NCBI GenBank assembly: GCA_003254925.1
Contig: QANZ01047025.1
Location: forward strand, 62,001-126,000
DNA length: 64,000 nt
DNA from: Chamaecrista fasciculata
Taxonomy: Eukaryota > Streptophyta > Magnoliopsida > Fabales > Fabaceae
Reading direction: 5' to 3'
In this document: in pieces, positions 36,187 through 48,066 of the stretch
Position numbering within the stretch: the first letter of the stretch is position 1
How the letters are laid out: every line of letters starts with the position of its first letter
The notes under the pieces: generated by a model
Database searches by the model: none
What the model was told of the DNA's origin: nothing
Seen by the model: the letters and a program-made list of their open reading frames with translations, nothing else
Made by a program: the position numbers and the translations under genes

Positions 36187-36867
36187 TTTACTTATTTGTA
36201 ACTTTAAAAGAAAAAAGTTTTACTTTTGTTTGGGCAAAAAAAAAAAAGTTTTACTTAGTTGTATTTTTTTCTGGTATTTTTATTGTCTTAGTTTTTTTTA
36301 GAATTATTTTAATTTTCTTTTTATTCAAAAATTGAATAATTGAATTAATCCAAATCGATTATATTGGAGCCGATTTGGATGGATTTATTTGATGCCAAGT
36401 GACTAGATGGATTATATGATTTTTTTTATTTGGTTGGATGAAATATTCAAATTGAACCAACCAAATAATTGAAACACTTCAAGAAGACTAAAAAAAATAA
36501 CTAGTTATAAGTTTTTTAAAAAAATAGATAAATTATTTTAAAAATTTAACATATGAATTTGAAGACAAAATTAATAATTTACTTATTTATACCAACCCAC
36601 AAAAGAGAAAAGCGATCAAAACAAAACAAGAAAAAAGAAAGAAATCTTGTGCAAGTGTGTAAGTTAAAGGCAAAAGATATTAGAAAGATCAGAACTGAAA
36701 TTTTTTTTTTCTTGTAGTATATATACAAAGCACGAGATCAAGAAACGAAAGGAGGACATTATAACATGGTATAAAAGGCCGCAAATAATGAAACCCTGAA
36801 TTTGCTTCATGTTGCTAGAATATAATACATACATACATATACATATATATATATATATGTATATTTA
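36187..36867. other. Intergenic DNA, 3' side of the ERF gene
   Basis: AT-rich; contains a TA run at 36,840-36,858. No gene is seen. Confidence 0.45.
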
Positions 36868-36945
36868 TTTGAGTAAGGCTTCTTGTGGGGCTTCCTGATC
36901 ATGACCATCTTCTGTTTGACAAAATGTCGCACTGAAACTAAAACA
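36868..36945 (-). repeat. Duplicated C-terminal coding segment in the ERF 3' region
   Basis: About 70 bp here repeats the end of the adjacent ERF coding region (36,985-37,055): shared 'gcttcttgtggggcttcct' and 'tctgtttgacaaaatg'. Translated on the minus strand it reads like the protein's tail (core FCQT-DGHD-E-PQEAL) with its own stop. It lies after the real stop, so it is not translated from the annotated frame. Confidence 0.85.
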
Positions 36946-36973
36946 TGGCGAAAGCTTCAATAAAACCCAGAAT

Positions 36974-37720
36974 TTATTGCTTCATGTGTAATGCTTCTTG
37001 TGGGGTTTCCTCATCATGACCACCATCTGTTTGACAAAATGACGTACTGAAAGAAGGAGCTACAACAACAGAAGAATACACCTTAGAACTCCCAATTGAA
37101 ATCCCTGAAGTGTAAGAAGAAGAAGAAGAAGAAGATGATGATGATAAAGAAAGAGAAGAGCCTTCTTCACAAGTAGTACTAGTACTTGAGGAGCAAACAA
37201 TTGTTTCTTCAACAAGCGTGTCGAATTCAAATTCGTCTCTGATCATAATATTACTGATCTGGTTTCTCAAGGACATGGAAGAAAATAATGCATGATGGTT
37301 CTTCATGATTGCATGCTTCAGAATCTGGTAAGCCCTTGGATTCTTGCGCAAGAAGCCGCAATTTTGCTCGTGCGTGTTCATGATCATCCCCGAAGAAGAA
37401 GAAAAGTTTGTCTTGGCGTTTCTTCCTCTGAGAAGCCTAGCAGCAGAGTCATAAGTGAGAGCAGCCTCTTCTGCTGAATCAAAAGTCCCAAGCCAAAGCC
37501 TTAGCTTTTGTGAGGAGTCTTTGATCTCAGCAACCCATCTTCCTGAAGGTCTTTGTCTCACTCCAAGGTATTTTCTCTTATTCTTCATCGTCATCATTCT
37601 ATCTGTGATATCATATTGATTCTTGTCATCTGATTCATGAGGCATTAAAGAATGGTTTTTGTGTGAGTTTTCTAGGTTTTCCATAGGAGTAGGAGAAAGG
37701 GTTGGCTTTTCTTTTAGCAT
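36974..37720 (-). CDS. AP2/ERF-domain transcription factor
   Basis: An intronless gene for a 248-residue protein. The single AP2/ERF domain spans about residues 50-106: [18 protein letters not shown], then [18 protein letters not shown], then [10 protein letters not shown]. These carry the conserved GCC-box/DRE-contacting arginine and tryptophan positions. One AP2 domain and no B3 domain put it in the ERF/DREB family. The sequence is closer to the '[12 protein letters not shown]' subgroup than to classic ERF1 or DREB1. The N-terminus is short and polar. The C-terminal half has [20 protein letters not shown], a poly-Ser run encoded by GAA/GAT-type triplet repeats, and an acidic tail. The first ATG (37,720) is used here; a second in-frame ATG at 37,684 also precedes the domain. 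It is predicted to act in the nucleus. The subgroup and regulatory role are not settled. Confidence 0.93.
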   Translation of the reverse strand: MLKEKPTLSPTPMENLENSHKNHSLMPHESDDKNQYDITDRMMTMKNKRKYLGVRQRPSGRWVAEIKDSSQKLRLWLGTFDSAEEAALTYDSAARLLRGRNAKTNFSSSSGMIMNTHEQNCGFLRKNPRAYQILKHAIMKNHHALFSSMSLRNQISNIMIRDEFEFDTLVEETIVCSSSTSTTCEEGSSLSLSSSSSSSSSSYTSGISIGSSKVYSSVVVAPSFSTSFCQTDGGHDEETPQEALHMKQ

Positions 37721-38956
37721 AGCTAGTAATTATAAAGCTTTTTGATGTAACAAAACTGAGAGATTGATGATGATGAGGTAATGGCATGTTGATCTGTCAG
37801 TCTTGGTTTTGTTCACTTCTTTGAAATGGGATTGTTTATTCATAATTATTTTTATAAAATGAATCAAAGAGAAGAAGAGTAGAATCTTATTAGAAAGAAA
37901 AATACCAAAAAGACCTGTCACTGATTAGAACCGTTGATACATATACTGATATACTATACCATGCTTTTGTGATGTACATCTTAAGTTGAAGACAAACACG
38001 AGAAGAGACAAAGTTGGCAGATTACTACTCTAACAAGTGTATCGTGGATGATTTGGGAAATCATCATATTAGTTCTTATCTTACCAACTTATTCATGTTT
38101 TATTCAACAGAGTTTTTCTTTTTTATTTGTCTGGTCCCCATCAATTTCATCGATTTCTTCTCAATTTTTCTTTTGGTATTTTAGTGAGAAATATTTTTAT
38201 ACTTTGAACAAGCCAAATCACTTCCCTAGATGATTTCAATAGTGCTCCCTCTAATATGAATTGAGAATTTTACTCCAAGAGTGATCCCAAAATGACACTG
38301 AATGTTTAGATGAAGTATATATTCTTGTTTGCGATGGAAAAACAAAAAAGAAGAAGAAGAAGAAGAAGAAACAGTAGAAGATAGCTCTTTAATACTTTCC
38401 ACACATTTAGCAAGGATTTCTGTATTACCTTATTAATTGATGAAAGTCCATAAGACTATACAAGAAAACTCACACTGGTTTACATGCATAAAAAAGAACA
38501 GGGCAAGATGGTAATTTGAGACCTATTAGAAGAATGTAGTAATGATCTCCTCCAATGGAGCTATGTTTTCAAGTAGTTGAAGAAAAATCCAAAGGGAATA
38601 AGCTGACATAAGCTGGTTTTTATTGTGATTAATAAATTTGAACACCCAGAACCTTGCTTAATTAGTTACAACACCTAGAAGCAAAATTCCAACAGCCACC
38701 AAACAAAACTCACACCTCAAAAGCCTGAAAGCAAACAGAACCCACATGTTTCTTTTAACTTCATATTCAAATTACAAAAACGAAAAAATAAATAATAAAA
38801 ACTAATGTTGGTCATTTGTCACATAATGGGTGTCTCTGTCGTCCTTGTTAGTTCCTCAAAGTATGCTCTTTGCTCTTCTCAGTCATTGTTTTAAACAAAA
38901 AAAAGGAGGAAAAAAATGTGCTATTCTGGTGTTCTGCAAATTCTTGGGATGATTCA

Positions 38957-38987
<31 letters not shown>

Positions 38988-40339
38988 GTATGTAGTTTCC
39001 TTATTATTTCATTTTTGTTTATATATATTCTGTATTGCCTAGCTGCTTGAAAGACTCTTTTTTTGGGCTAGGCTTGGTTCTAAGAAATAAACATAATACA
39101 TGATTTGATATGTTAAACTGATTTTGAATACAGATAATTTTTTAAAAAAAATATTATATTTTGGTCCTTGAAAAGTAGGTAATCAAATACTTATCATAAT
39201 TGTTTCCTCTTATCCATCTTTCGTCGAAAGTTTAACATCAAATCCAAATTAATTTATTTACCCAGAGCATCCCAAGGCCAACCTCTGTTAGATTTGATAT
39301 CTAAGTCAACAGATTATGAAATTTGAGTTAAGTTTTGAATAAAAATACAAACAGTAACTTAACAAGTATTTGAGTGTGCAATTGAAGAATCAAGTTAAAA
39401 GAACTTGTCTATATAGGATAAGTTCTACCTACTTTTGTCACCAAAATATATATATTTTCTTTATTTTTTATTTTTATTTTTATATAACATGTTGAGCCTT
39501 ATATGAAGTCTGACGTTTATGGAGCTTTGATTACATAAAAACAAAGATAATGAACAAAGCTTACAGTGTAGACACCAGAAAGGATGCCTATTGGGACAAA
39601 AGTAATATTGGTTGGTAATAAGCTTCAATCCAAACCTACTTTTTATTTTTCCTTGTTGGGACAAAAGGTTCTTGTTGTAAGCATTCATACTTCTTTTTCT
39701 CTTTGGTGGCTATGGTATTTGTTGAGGAAACAAATTGTATGAAGTGCCAGCAATAGGAATAACTGAACAAGAATACCAAAAGATGTACTAGTTTTAGTAG
39801 TCTAGTCTTGTCCAATGTTATTAAAATCACATAGGAGAGTGACTTGGTCAGAACTCCGAATCACGAATTAATTGGTTTAATAAACTAGATGACGTTATAA
39901 ATATATAAATAAAATAAATACTAATTATTTTAACTATAAATAATTTATAATTTATAAAATATAACTAACATATATTTGTAAATTCATAATTTCATTGTCC
40001 TACACAAACAAAATATACAAAAGTCACAACATGAACAATTATAATTTGGTTAGTAAAAATGAAAAAACAAGAGTTTTTTCTTTGTTTTAATAGATTTACA
40101 ATAGTATATATTGAGTTTTTTTTTTCAACCTACATCAATTCAAGCCAAAGCAATTCTGGCCGATTCAACATTCTGAACGGTACAATAATATAAATCAAGC
40201 CGCCTTCACTCTTATTAGGGCTCGGTCCAGTCCAGGTTTCATAACATCAGTCTTGTCTAGGGTTCCATTTGCATCCACAAGAAAGAAGGAAAGAAATCAG
40301 AATCTTACTAGGCAAGATGAGTTCAAAAGAGTACATATG
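37721..40339. other. Intergenic DNA
   Basis: The ERF upstream region is followed by gene-free AT-rich DNA. It contains an (AGA)n tract (38,348-38,370), a (TA)n run (38,957-38,980), and a segment at 39,140-39,400 with 'agagcatcccaaggcc' phrases like a common plant MITE class but with no clear ends. No coding region is supported. Confidence 0.45.
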
Positions 40340-40344
40340 TGTGT

Positions 40345-43300
40345 TGTCGCACCCGAAATGCGACGCGCACGGTGCGAAAAGAGGATTAAAACGAGTTTCG
40401 AAAACATTTCGTAAGCCTTTTCAAAAACATTGTTTTGACATGGAGTCGCCACTAAAATTTTTAAGGAAAACTTTAAAAAACCTTTTCAAAAATAATTCTG
40501 CGAACTGGTTTTAAAAACAGAGTTGGGTTCAGGAGTTGGTACGTGTGGGGAAGGTGTTAGGCACCCCACAACGTCTAATTACCAAATTGTGCAATTTAAT
40601 TATGTGTGCCATAAATACCATTAAACAATCACATGCAAAGCGTGAGAAGTTTGGATGATCGGACTTGACCAAGGAACTGACTCCAAGGGCCTACGTACCC
40701 CTTAAAGGGATCAAAGTCCACGTAGTTCGATTAGAAAACAGTGTGAGTTGGTTCATTTTAATTAGAGCGAATGAAGTTGAGATTAGTGGGGTTATTTGAT
40801 TTTATTTTTTGAAATCCTAATTGTTTTCACTTCTTCCTCTCTTGGGTTTTTCTTCTTTTTGATTTTTTTATTTTTCTTAAAAAAAAATTATTCTAAGTGA
40901 TAAATAATCTAAAAACATATTTTTGTATTTTTTGAAAATATTTTTTATAATAAAAATATATTTTTGATTTTTTAAAGATCAGGAAATATTTATAAGAAGC
41001 TAAAAATCCTAAAAGGAGAGAAAAAAATAATTTTCTAATTTTTAAGATAAAACGTTGGGTCGTTGGAACCCGAATTCGTCACACAATTCATAATAAAATC
41101 ACACAAATGCGAAATTTAAACATACAATGCAATCCTAACGTGACCTATATCCTCTTCCCACCAGCACCGATAAACGGTCGCGTACAATGAGACGATTTCT
41201 TATACCGTAAAGCAGGTTATAGCGAGCCACCTCATTCGGAGGTCAGGTACTTTCCCTAACTCATGAAAAGTATAAGTATCCTTGGACTTATTTAACGAAG
41301 CAAATTATCTCTAAAATGCATGATTAGTTACTAAAAGAAAATGGTCTAATATAGTAGAACAATTAAAATAGAAAGCATAAAATAAAAATCTAAAATTGAA
41401 AATGAAACAAAAGTAAATTAAATTAAAAAAAACAAGATAGTAATAATAATAGTAATAAAATAAAGAAGAATAATCACAATAATATTTAGAAATATAAGGA
41501 AACCAGAAATATCAAAATAAAATAAGAAAATAAATAAAATATTATAAGTAGAAAGAAAAAAAAAGAACAAATATTAAAGAAAATAGAAAAGAAAATAAAA
41601 TAAAAGAAATACAAAATAAAACAATATAAAATAATATCTTTAATAAAATAATATAAAGAAGTAAAAAAGAAAATAAAAGAAAAAAGAAAATAAAATAATA
41701 TCTTTATAAGAAACACAAAATAAGTAAAAAAGAAAAAAGAAAATAAAATAATATAAAGAAGGACAATAAAAATTGATACATCACTATTTGGGCGTACGCC
41801 TAAACGGCCCTCGGACCGGGCCTCTTCTCCCCTCCACACCTTGTAAGGCGCACTCGAGCCGATCGGGTGCCCTCTGCACAGTCAGGGGCGGCCTTGATCC
41901 ATCCTGGGTCTTGGCGCACGCCTCCTAAATAACACGCAGTCACCCACGACTGCCTTGTCCCGCAAACTTCGCTGAGGGAGATCGTGGGTCACGACCTTAG
42001 TTACACCCACGTTCTCCAGTCTCCTGGCGCCCGCCATGCGAGACGACACGCAATCACCCACGATTGCCTTGCTCAGCAAATCTCGGTCTCCACCATCTCC
42101 GCTGGTGGAGATCTTGTCTGGTTACGTGGTCTGCCCCGCGCGCTGGCCACTTCTCTCCCCCTGCTCTATAAATAGAGCTCAACTCAGCAGTTCAAGGTGG
42201 GCTACTCTTTACATCTCTGAATTCTCTTGCTCCCATATCTCTCTCTTACTAACTTGAGCGTCGGAGTACTCTTCGCAGGGCCCCGCTGTGAAGCTCTTGC
42301 ATGTTCTTGTTCGATCCTTGGCTCTAGCAGCCCACATCCAGTGAACTAGGTAAGTGCTACCCATTTTCTAGTTTATCAAAAATAAAAAATAACAAAAAAT
42401 AAAATAGATAAACAAAAAAACAAAAAAAAAAGTGAAAAGGAGAAAGAGAAGGTGGAAAAGAGAAAGAAGTGGCGGAGAAGAAGGAAGAGGGAGACAAAAT
42501 GCTGAAACTATATTTTAACCCTCCGAAGAATTTCTTAGGTCCTATAATCTCTCTACAGGGACTAAAATAAAGTTTCAGAAGAATTTCTTAGGTCAGTTTC
42601 TCATTTTAAACCTGGAACCAGATTAAGTTTGGGAAATATTGCAGATAAGTCCCCAAAATCACAGTTCAGTCCAGAAACTTTCAAAATTCCTTCATTTTAG
42701 TCCCTAGCTCTCAAAACAAAATTGCAAATCGTTCCAGAACTCTTCCAAAAGTGTCTATTTGGTCCCTAATCCCTGAATCCTTCAGAAAAAGACCAAGAAA
42801 AAAAGAAGAAAATGGAAAAACGAAAAAATCGCAGGGACTAAACTGAAAAACGTAGAAACTTTAACCCACCGGAAAAAAAACCCAGTTTTTTCGCCGGAAA
42901 ATGGTGGGGAACCGCCGGAAACCTTAGGAAACCTCAAGAAGACTTCAACCCTCACTCAAATCGGTCTCAAATGCTTCCAGAAATCAATTTTGAGAGCTTT
43001 TCGTTTTCTCTCTCTCTATCTCTCGTCTCTCTCTCTGGGTTTCTTCGCTTTCCCTTTTGATTTCTCCCTTCTCATCTTTCTCTTTGTCTCTCTCTCTATC
43101 TCACTCCTCCGATTTATTTTGTTCTCTCCTCCCTCTTTCTCTTCGTTTTTTTCTCTCACTCTTCTCCTCCCTGTTTCTCATATACATGTATGTGCTGATG
43201 TGCTCTTGTCTTTTTCTAAAGCAGATGCTTCACGCCTTCTTTAGGAAGCTTAATGTTAACTTTTTTTTTTTTTTTTAGTTTTTGTTTTTTTTATAAAACT

Positions 43301-43659
43301 AGGTTGTTTTTCACTTTTGCCCTTTGCCTTATGAGATGGGAGCTACGTCCAATTCCCCTCTTGACTTGTTCCCACAAAATTAGGTTAATTTTATGTGTGG
43401 TATTGGGCCCTAGTTTGGATTTTTGGGCTTGAATGATATGAGAGATTTTATTTTGTTTATTTTGTTTTTTATTTAAATTGGGTCATGAAGATATGCTTGG
43501 AAAATGAGAATATTTATTTAAAATGAATGAGAGTGAGTTTTTTTCATTTTTTTTATTATTTGTTTTTGTTTTTGTTGTTTTTTTTTTTAAAAAAAGATAG
43601 TAACTTGATCCCAAAATTTTGATTTAAGTTTTTGGGCCGGTCAAAATAAGGTGTTTACA
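40345..43659 (+). mobile_element. 3.3-kb giant solo LTR-like element (Ty3/gypsy Tat/Ogre-like)
   Basis: The unit begins TGTCGCACCC and ends GGTGTTTACA, i.e. TG...CA, and is flanked by identical 5-bp duplications TGTGT (40,340-40,344 and 43,660-43,664), the signature of integrase-mediated insertion. It has no gag or pol. A plant-type promoter lies inside (TATAAATA at 42,167-42,174), followed by a leader with 'gagcgtcggagtactcttcg', a phrase I associate with large gypsy LTRs. This suggests a solo LTR left by recombination, with an unusually long U3 (about 1.8 kb). 41,340-41,770 is a purine-rich AAATAAA tract. 'gtcgccac' and 'taggcacccca' near the 5' end are widespread plant repeat phrases. The lineage call is tentative; the insertion boundaries are strong. 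Confidence 0.8.
42167..42174 (+). promoter_or_regulatory. TATA box within the giant LTR
   Basis: TATAAATA sits in GC-richer sequence, followed by 'gagctcaactcagcag', the likely U3/R junction. Confidence 0.6.
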
Positions 43660-43749
43660 TGTGTAGGTTTAGATTTGCACATAGGAAGGAAGAAACCAAA
43701 ACCCAATAGGTATTCTCAAACTCCAGCTAACAAGATAAATTTAGTAACC

Positions 43750-44085
43750 TGTTGGACACTATGAAGCATGGACACTGACACGGACACAGGACACGACACG
43801 AACACGGACACAGCGACACGCCAAACTCTCAGAATTACGCGACACGACACGTCATATATTTATATATATAAATAATTAAATATTCATAGTTTTTAATGAA
43901 AAATTTAAAAATTACAATTTTTATTCATAGTATATGTCGTATCTATTATTATTTTCTCTTGTATGTCATGTTAAAGTTACAAAAAATTGATTTATGTTCT
44001 AAAATTTATACATATGTGTCGTGTCGGTGTCGTACGAGTATCGGACACTGACACATGTCTGACACGGCGACACGCCTTCAAAATA
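43750..44085 (+). repeat. GACACG-rich interspersed repeat, copy 1
   Basis: It starts 'tatgaagcatggacactgac', runs through multiple GACACG motifs, an AT-rich middle ('tttatatatataaataatta') and a second GACACG cluster ending at about 44,085. It is homologous, in opposite orientation, to 46,900-47,215, and partly to 6,592-6,730. No coding capacity. Element class unknown. Confidence 0.8.
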
Positions 44086-44286
44086 AAGTGCCCAATAAGA
44101 GTTCATTGACTCTCTGGCTTGTATGCTGATTTTCATTGTCATTACCAGAACTAAAAATTCAAATATATTTTTAAATACTTCCATCTAAATCACATATTTC
44201 AAAGTAATTGATTATTACTTGTTAAGCTAGAATAGTATATTAGGATAATACTAGAAGAACAAGTTGGAAAGAAGGTATATACTATT

Positions 44287-44589
44287 CTATCCAAAGATTG
44301 TATTGATAAACAAGAAGGTATAAACAAGATTTGGACATTCTTTCAAATAAACTCTATCCAAAGATGATGCCGTCAGATGACAGTTTTCAGAGCAAATGCT
44401 GGCTGTCTTTGGTAAACATTTAAGGGATATAAATGTTAGAGCAAGAAGGTTAATCTCAAAATTTTGATTCTGGTGAGATACATTATTTTCACAATAGCAT
44501 TTTCCAAACACATTTCTCAACTCGGGAGCTTCAAAGATCAGGAGAAATTCCAAGTGTTCAAATGTGCCAACATGAGAAGCCGGAAACAT
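44287..44589 (-). pseudogene. NB-LRR disease-resistance gene relic (LRR fragment)
   Basis: The minus-strand frame encodes leucine-rich segments typical of the LRR region of CC-NB-LRR proteins: FEHLEFLLIFEAPELRNVFG, then LLALTFISLKCLPKTASIC, HLTASSLDRVYLKECPNL. The last phrase matches the 'C..L.WPSL..V.v..CP.L' pattern of such proteins. There is no NB-ARC domain, and both flanks are unrelated repeats, so this is a fragment of at most a few repeats. Such proteins detect pathogen effectors; this piece has no function by itself. Confidence 0.6.
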
Positions 44590-45289
44590 AGGGCTTGGTT
44601 GATTCTATTCTCCCAAAACAATTTTTGAATTTTAAAAACAAAAAAAAAATAGAATTTATGTTTGATTTCACTATTTTTTGAAATGAGTTTTAAAAAATAA
44701 AAAAACAAATTGTTGTTCTTAAAAATTAAGACATACTCATCAAATATTCATATTGTCCTACATTAAAGGGAAGTGTGGGACCCCGAAAAAGAATAAGAAA
44801 TTACCTTGATGATTATTTGGTTTTAGTTTCCCTTCCCTTCTTATCTTCTTATTTTCTGCCAGCAGAAGAAAACTCGTAGAAACATAAAAAAAAAAAAAAA
44901 AAATCAAACCTCTCCTTTGTTCGTTCAATCTACAAAAAAAAAAAATTCAAACCTCTCCTTTCATTAAATTTTGTCTTTAATATTTTATACTTTTGTTAAT
45001 TTTATTATTCATTTATTCCTCTAATTTTATAATATAATATAATGACAATTCTTAACGGGCTATTAACATGAATCAATTCAAAAGTGAAAATCCCAAATTA
45101 ACCTTGAAATCCTAACAAAAAATTTTCACTTTAGCATAAACATTTGAGGAGAAGAAATACAAAACGCCCTATTTCAATAAATTAAAACACTATGTTTTGT
45201 TTCAAGTGAATCCATCCTCTCTCATAAGCTGCAGGGCCACTGCAGTGGATTGGATGGCTAAATATTTCAAACCGAGTATCAAAAAGTAG
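44590..45289. other. Intergenic repeat-rich DNA
   Basis: Contains a short direct repeat, 'aaaaaaaaattcaaacctctcc' type (44,900 and 44,935). No gene is seen. Confidence 0.4.
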
Positions 45290-46320
45290 CTTAAAATGTG
45301 AATTTGGTCATGTAATTTTGTTCTAGGTCCCAAATCACTTTTATATTTTTTTTATCTCGAATTTGGTCCTATATCTTTGCTCCAGATCCCAAATCAATCT
45401 TATATATTTTTTTTTGTCTCAGTTTTGGTCCCATATGTTTTGAAAACCTCCCACCATTAATCCTCCGCCATTTTAAATTACAATTTAGTTCTAAAAACTT
45501 CAAGTCCCTTTCATTTTAGTCTCTGACTATCAAAATGAAAGTGAAAGAGCATTTCTGAAGATTCTCACACCTTACATCTTGGTCCTTAATCCATGAATTC
45601 TTCATGAAATGGAATAAAAATACAAAAACAACACAAATTAAAGCAAATGACAGAGAGACAAAAAATGAAAACGCATAAAATTTAAAACCAACTCGAAAAT
45701 GCCCCAAACTCGTCGGAAAACGTATGGAGATCGCCGAGAAACTCAAAACTCATCCAAAAACCCCAATTCTCACTGAAATCTCACTTAAATAGTCACCCTC
45801 AAATACTTTAAGAAAGAATTTTCGAAAATCCAAACTTTCTTCTATCACTTCCCTCCTCAAAAGTTTGGATTTTTGAAAATTCTTTTTTTAAAGCATTTGA
45901 GGGCGATTATTTGAGTGAGATTTCAGTGAGGATTGAGGTTTTGGATGAGTTATTGAGTTTGGGGCATTTTCCGATGAGTTTTAAATTTTATGCATTTTTA
46001 GTTTTGGTTCCTCTGTCATTTGCTTTAATTTATGTTGTTTTTGTATTTCTATTCCATTTCATGAAGAATTCATGGATTATGGACCAAGATGTAAGGTTTG
46101 AGAATCTTCAAGAATGCTCTTTCACTTTCATTTTGATAGTCAGGGACTAAAGTGAAATGGACTTAAAGATTTCAGGACTAAACTGTTAAAATGGATAGAA
46201 GACTAACGGTGGGAGGTTTTCAAGACATATGAGACCAAAACTGATAAAATAAAGATATAAGACTAGCCGGAGCAAAGATACATATGGGACCATATTATTA
46301 GTTTTTTATGATCAAGATAG
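45290..46320. repeat. ~1-kb foldback element with long, well-matched arms
   Basis: The two arms (about 45,290-45,800 and 45,860-46,320) are inverted copies meeting near 45,830-45,870 ('gtttggatttttgaaaattc' and its complement). The match is good enough that opposite-strand frames encode nearly the same peptide (shared VFLFHFMKNSWI). A transcript would form an almost perfect hairpin of some 400 bp. The ends contain 'ggtcccaaatcac' / 'gggacc' modules like the other foldback elements here. Confidence 0.85.
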
Positions 46321-46349
46321 TTTCGAATTTACATAGTTATATATACATA

Positions 46350-46634
46350 CTAGAGGCTTGGCGTGCCCGTGTAACGTTTGAATTGATTTAAAATTAAAGA
46401 GTACACAAAATTCTTATATTGATAAATGAGTAAGTTTGGGGCCAATTTAAAAAATTATAAAAATATATAAAATTCATCTAAAATAAATAAAATATTTAGA
46501 ACTAATTTGAAATTACCTCATACATTTGGGACTAATTATAAATTTTAACTTCCTATATAAAATAATAATTTCTATACTAATGTATATGTGGGAGGACGAC
46601 CAGAAGACTCCTCCCACATATAATATAGTATAGA
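46350..46634 (-). mobile_element. 285-bp non-autonomous Helitron
   Basis: On the minus strand it reads A|TCTATACTATATTATATG ... ACACGGGCACGCCAAGCCTCTAG|T: 5' TC, 3' CTAG, insertion between A and T. Its 3' hairpin is degraded. The 5' end carries a longer palindrome (TATATGTGGGAGG / CCTCCCACATATA, 46,580-46,622 on the plus strand). It is related to the Helitron at 7,986-8,165. Confidence 0.82.
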
Positions 46635-46899
46635 TATATTACAGTATTTTAGAGTCTACTATAATTGATTCACATTTATATATGTAATATTTATATATTC
46701 AATTTTTATTTCTTTTAATATTTTTATATTTAAGTCTTTTCTTTCATTACTCGTAAACTTGTAATAACATTTTCCTTTATAGAAATTGATTTTTTTTTAA
46801 AAAAAAAATTATACTTTTTGATTTGCAAACCTAACTCTACTTGGAGTACAGGTTAGATTGAACTAAAGCTATGAAGTATGAATAGCTTATTTTGAGGAT

Positions 46900-47215
46900 G
46901 TATTGTCGTGTCAGACACGTGTCATTGTACGACACTTGTACGACACCCACACGACACATATTCACAAGCTTTAAAATACAAAATCAATTTTTGTAACTTT
47001 AATATGACAAACAATATAAAATAATAACATATATGACATATATTATGAATAGATATTATAATTTTTAAAATTTTCATCCAAATTTATGGATTTTTAATTA
47101 TTTATATATATATATACCGTGTCGTGTCATGTAACTTTAAGAGTTTGACGTGTCGGTGTGTCTGTGTTCGTGTTATGTCCCTGTCCGTGTTAGTGTCTAT
47201 GCTTCATAAAATCGA
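46900..47215 (-). repeat. GACACG-rich interspersed repeat, copy 2 (inverted)
   Basis: The complement reads 'atgaagcatagacactaac' at its start and follows copy 1 (43,750-44,085) along its whole length, with substitutions and small indels. Confidence 0.8.
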
Positions 47216-47564
47216 AGTAAGTAATTAAAAGATTGACTAAACTCAATCTAACCCAACCTATAGATATGCGGATTAGATTAAAATTTTTCTCAAATCCAAC
47301 CCAACTTAATCCATCTCACTAGTCACTCCTAAATTCCAAATGAACTCTTATTGTCCAAATTTGTGAAGAGTGATGAACAACAGTACAAATTAACAATTAT
47401 ATACCTTAAGAAATTTAAAAAGAACTTTCAACAATTACATACCATAAGTTTATTAACATGATTAATATGGACATTGCATCAGTACATGAAGTTTTATTTC
47501 ACTAATTTTACAACAAAAACAACAGCAACTTAACAAACATGACAACAAAATAAGTGTTGCAAGA

Positions 47565-47797
47565 AAGCCTATTTTTTTAATCTTTAAGTTTCTTCTAAAA
47601 TTATTATTTAGTCCCTAAATTTGGAAAATATATTTTTTTTATCCCTATTTTTTACAAACATCTATTTTTTAGTCCCTACCTATATCATTTTAAAGAGTAA
47701 TAATTAATATTAATATTTATAAAAATAGTAGAGACGAAAAGTATATTTTCAATACATAAGGATTAAATTCAAGGACAAAGATGAGTTTACTCTAACG
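47565..47797. repeat. Short inverted-repeat element
   Basis: Left 'ttatttagtccctaaatttg' and 'aaaatatatttttttta' loosely pair with right 'aagtatattttcaatac' and 'aaggattaaattcaagg'. It resembles the foldback class but is worn. Confidence 0.45.
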
Positions 47798-47883
47798 TAC
47801 AATCTAAAGTGCCTTGTCATGAATCAATTGAACTTTTTTAGCAGCTTCAGTTTATAAATCTCAGAATTTTGGTACATTTTTTG

Positions 47884-48066
47884 GGGGAGTGGATCAGCTA
47901 TACCATGGGATTGATAAATTATGCTGAAATATTGAGTTCTTTCCTTCCAATTTTGCAGCCCATAAAATCTGTCATTTTGCATACCAAAAAATACAGAGCT
48001 TTTCAACACAAAACGCACTACTTCAGCATAATTTACCAAACCCATAATTTAGCTCATCCACTCCCC
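47884..48066. repeat. ~180-bp imperfect hairpin in the SCPL 3' region
   Basis: 'gggagtggatcagcta' and 'aaattatgctgaaatatt' on the left pair with 'agctcatccactcccc' and 'cttcagcataattta' on the right, leaving a loop of about 60 bases (47,945-48,000). It abuts the U6-like segment. On the minus strand it would lie in the 3' UTR of the carboxypeptidase gene. Confidence 0.75.

Noticed and set aside
41486-41839. 117-codon frame rich in Phe, Ile and Tyr, like a membrane protein
   Set aside because: It is the complement of an AAATAAA-rich low-complexity tract inside the giant LTR.
42990-43278. Two Ser/Leu/Phe-rich frames
   Set aside because: They arise from a CT-rich low-complexity stretch of the LTR.
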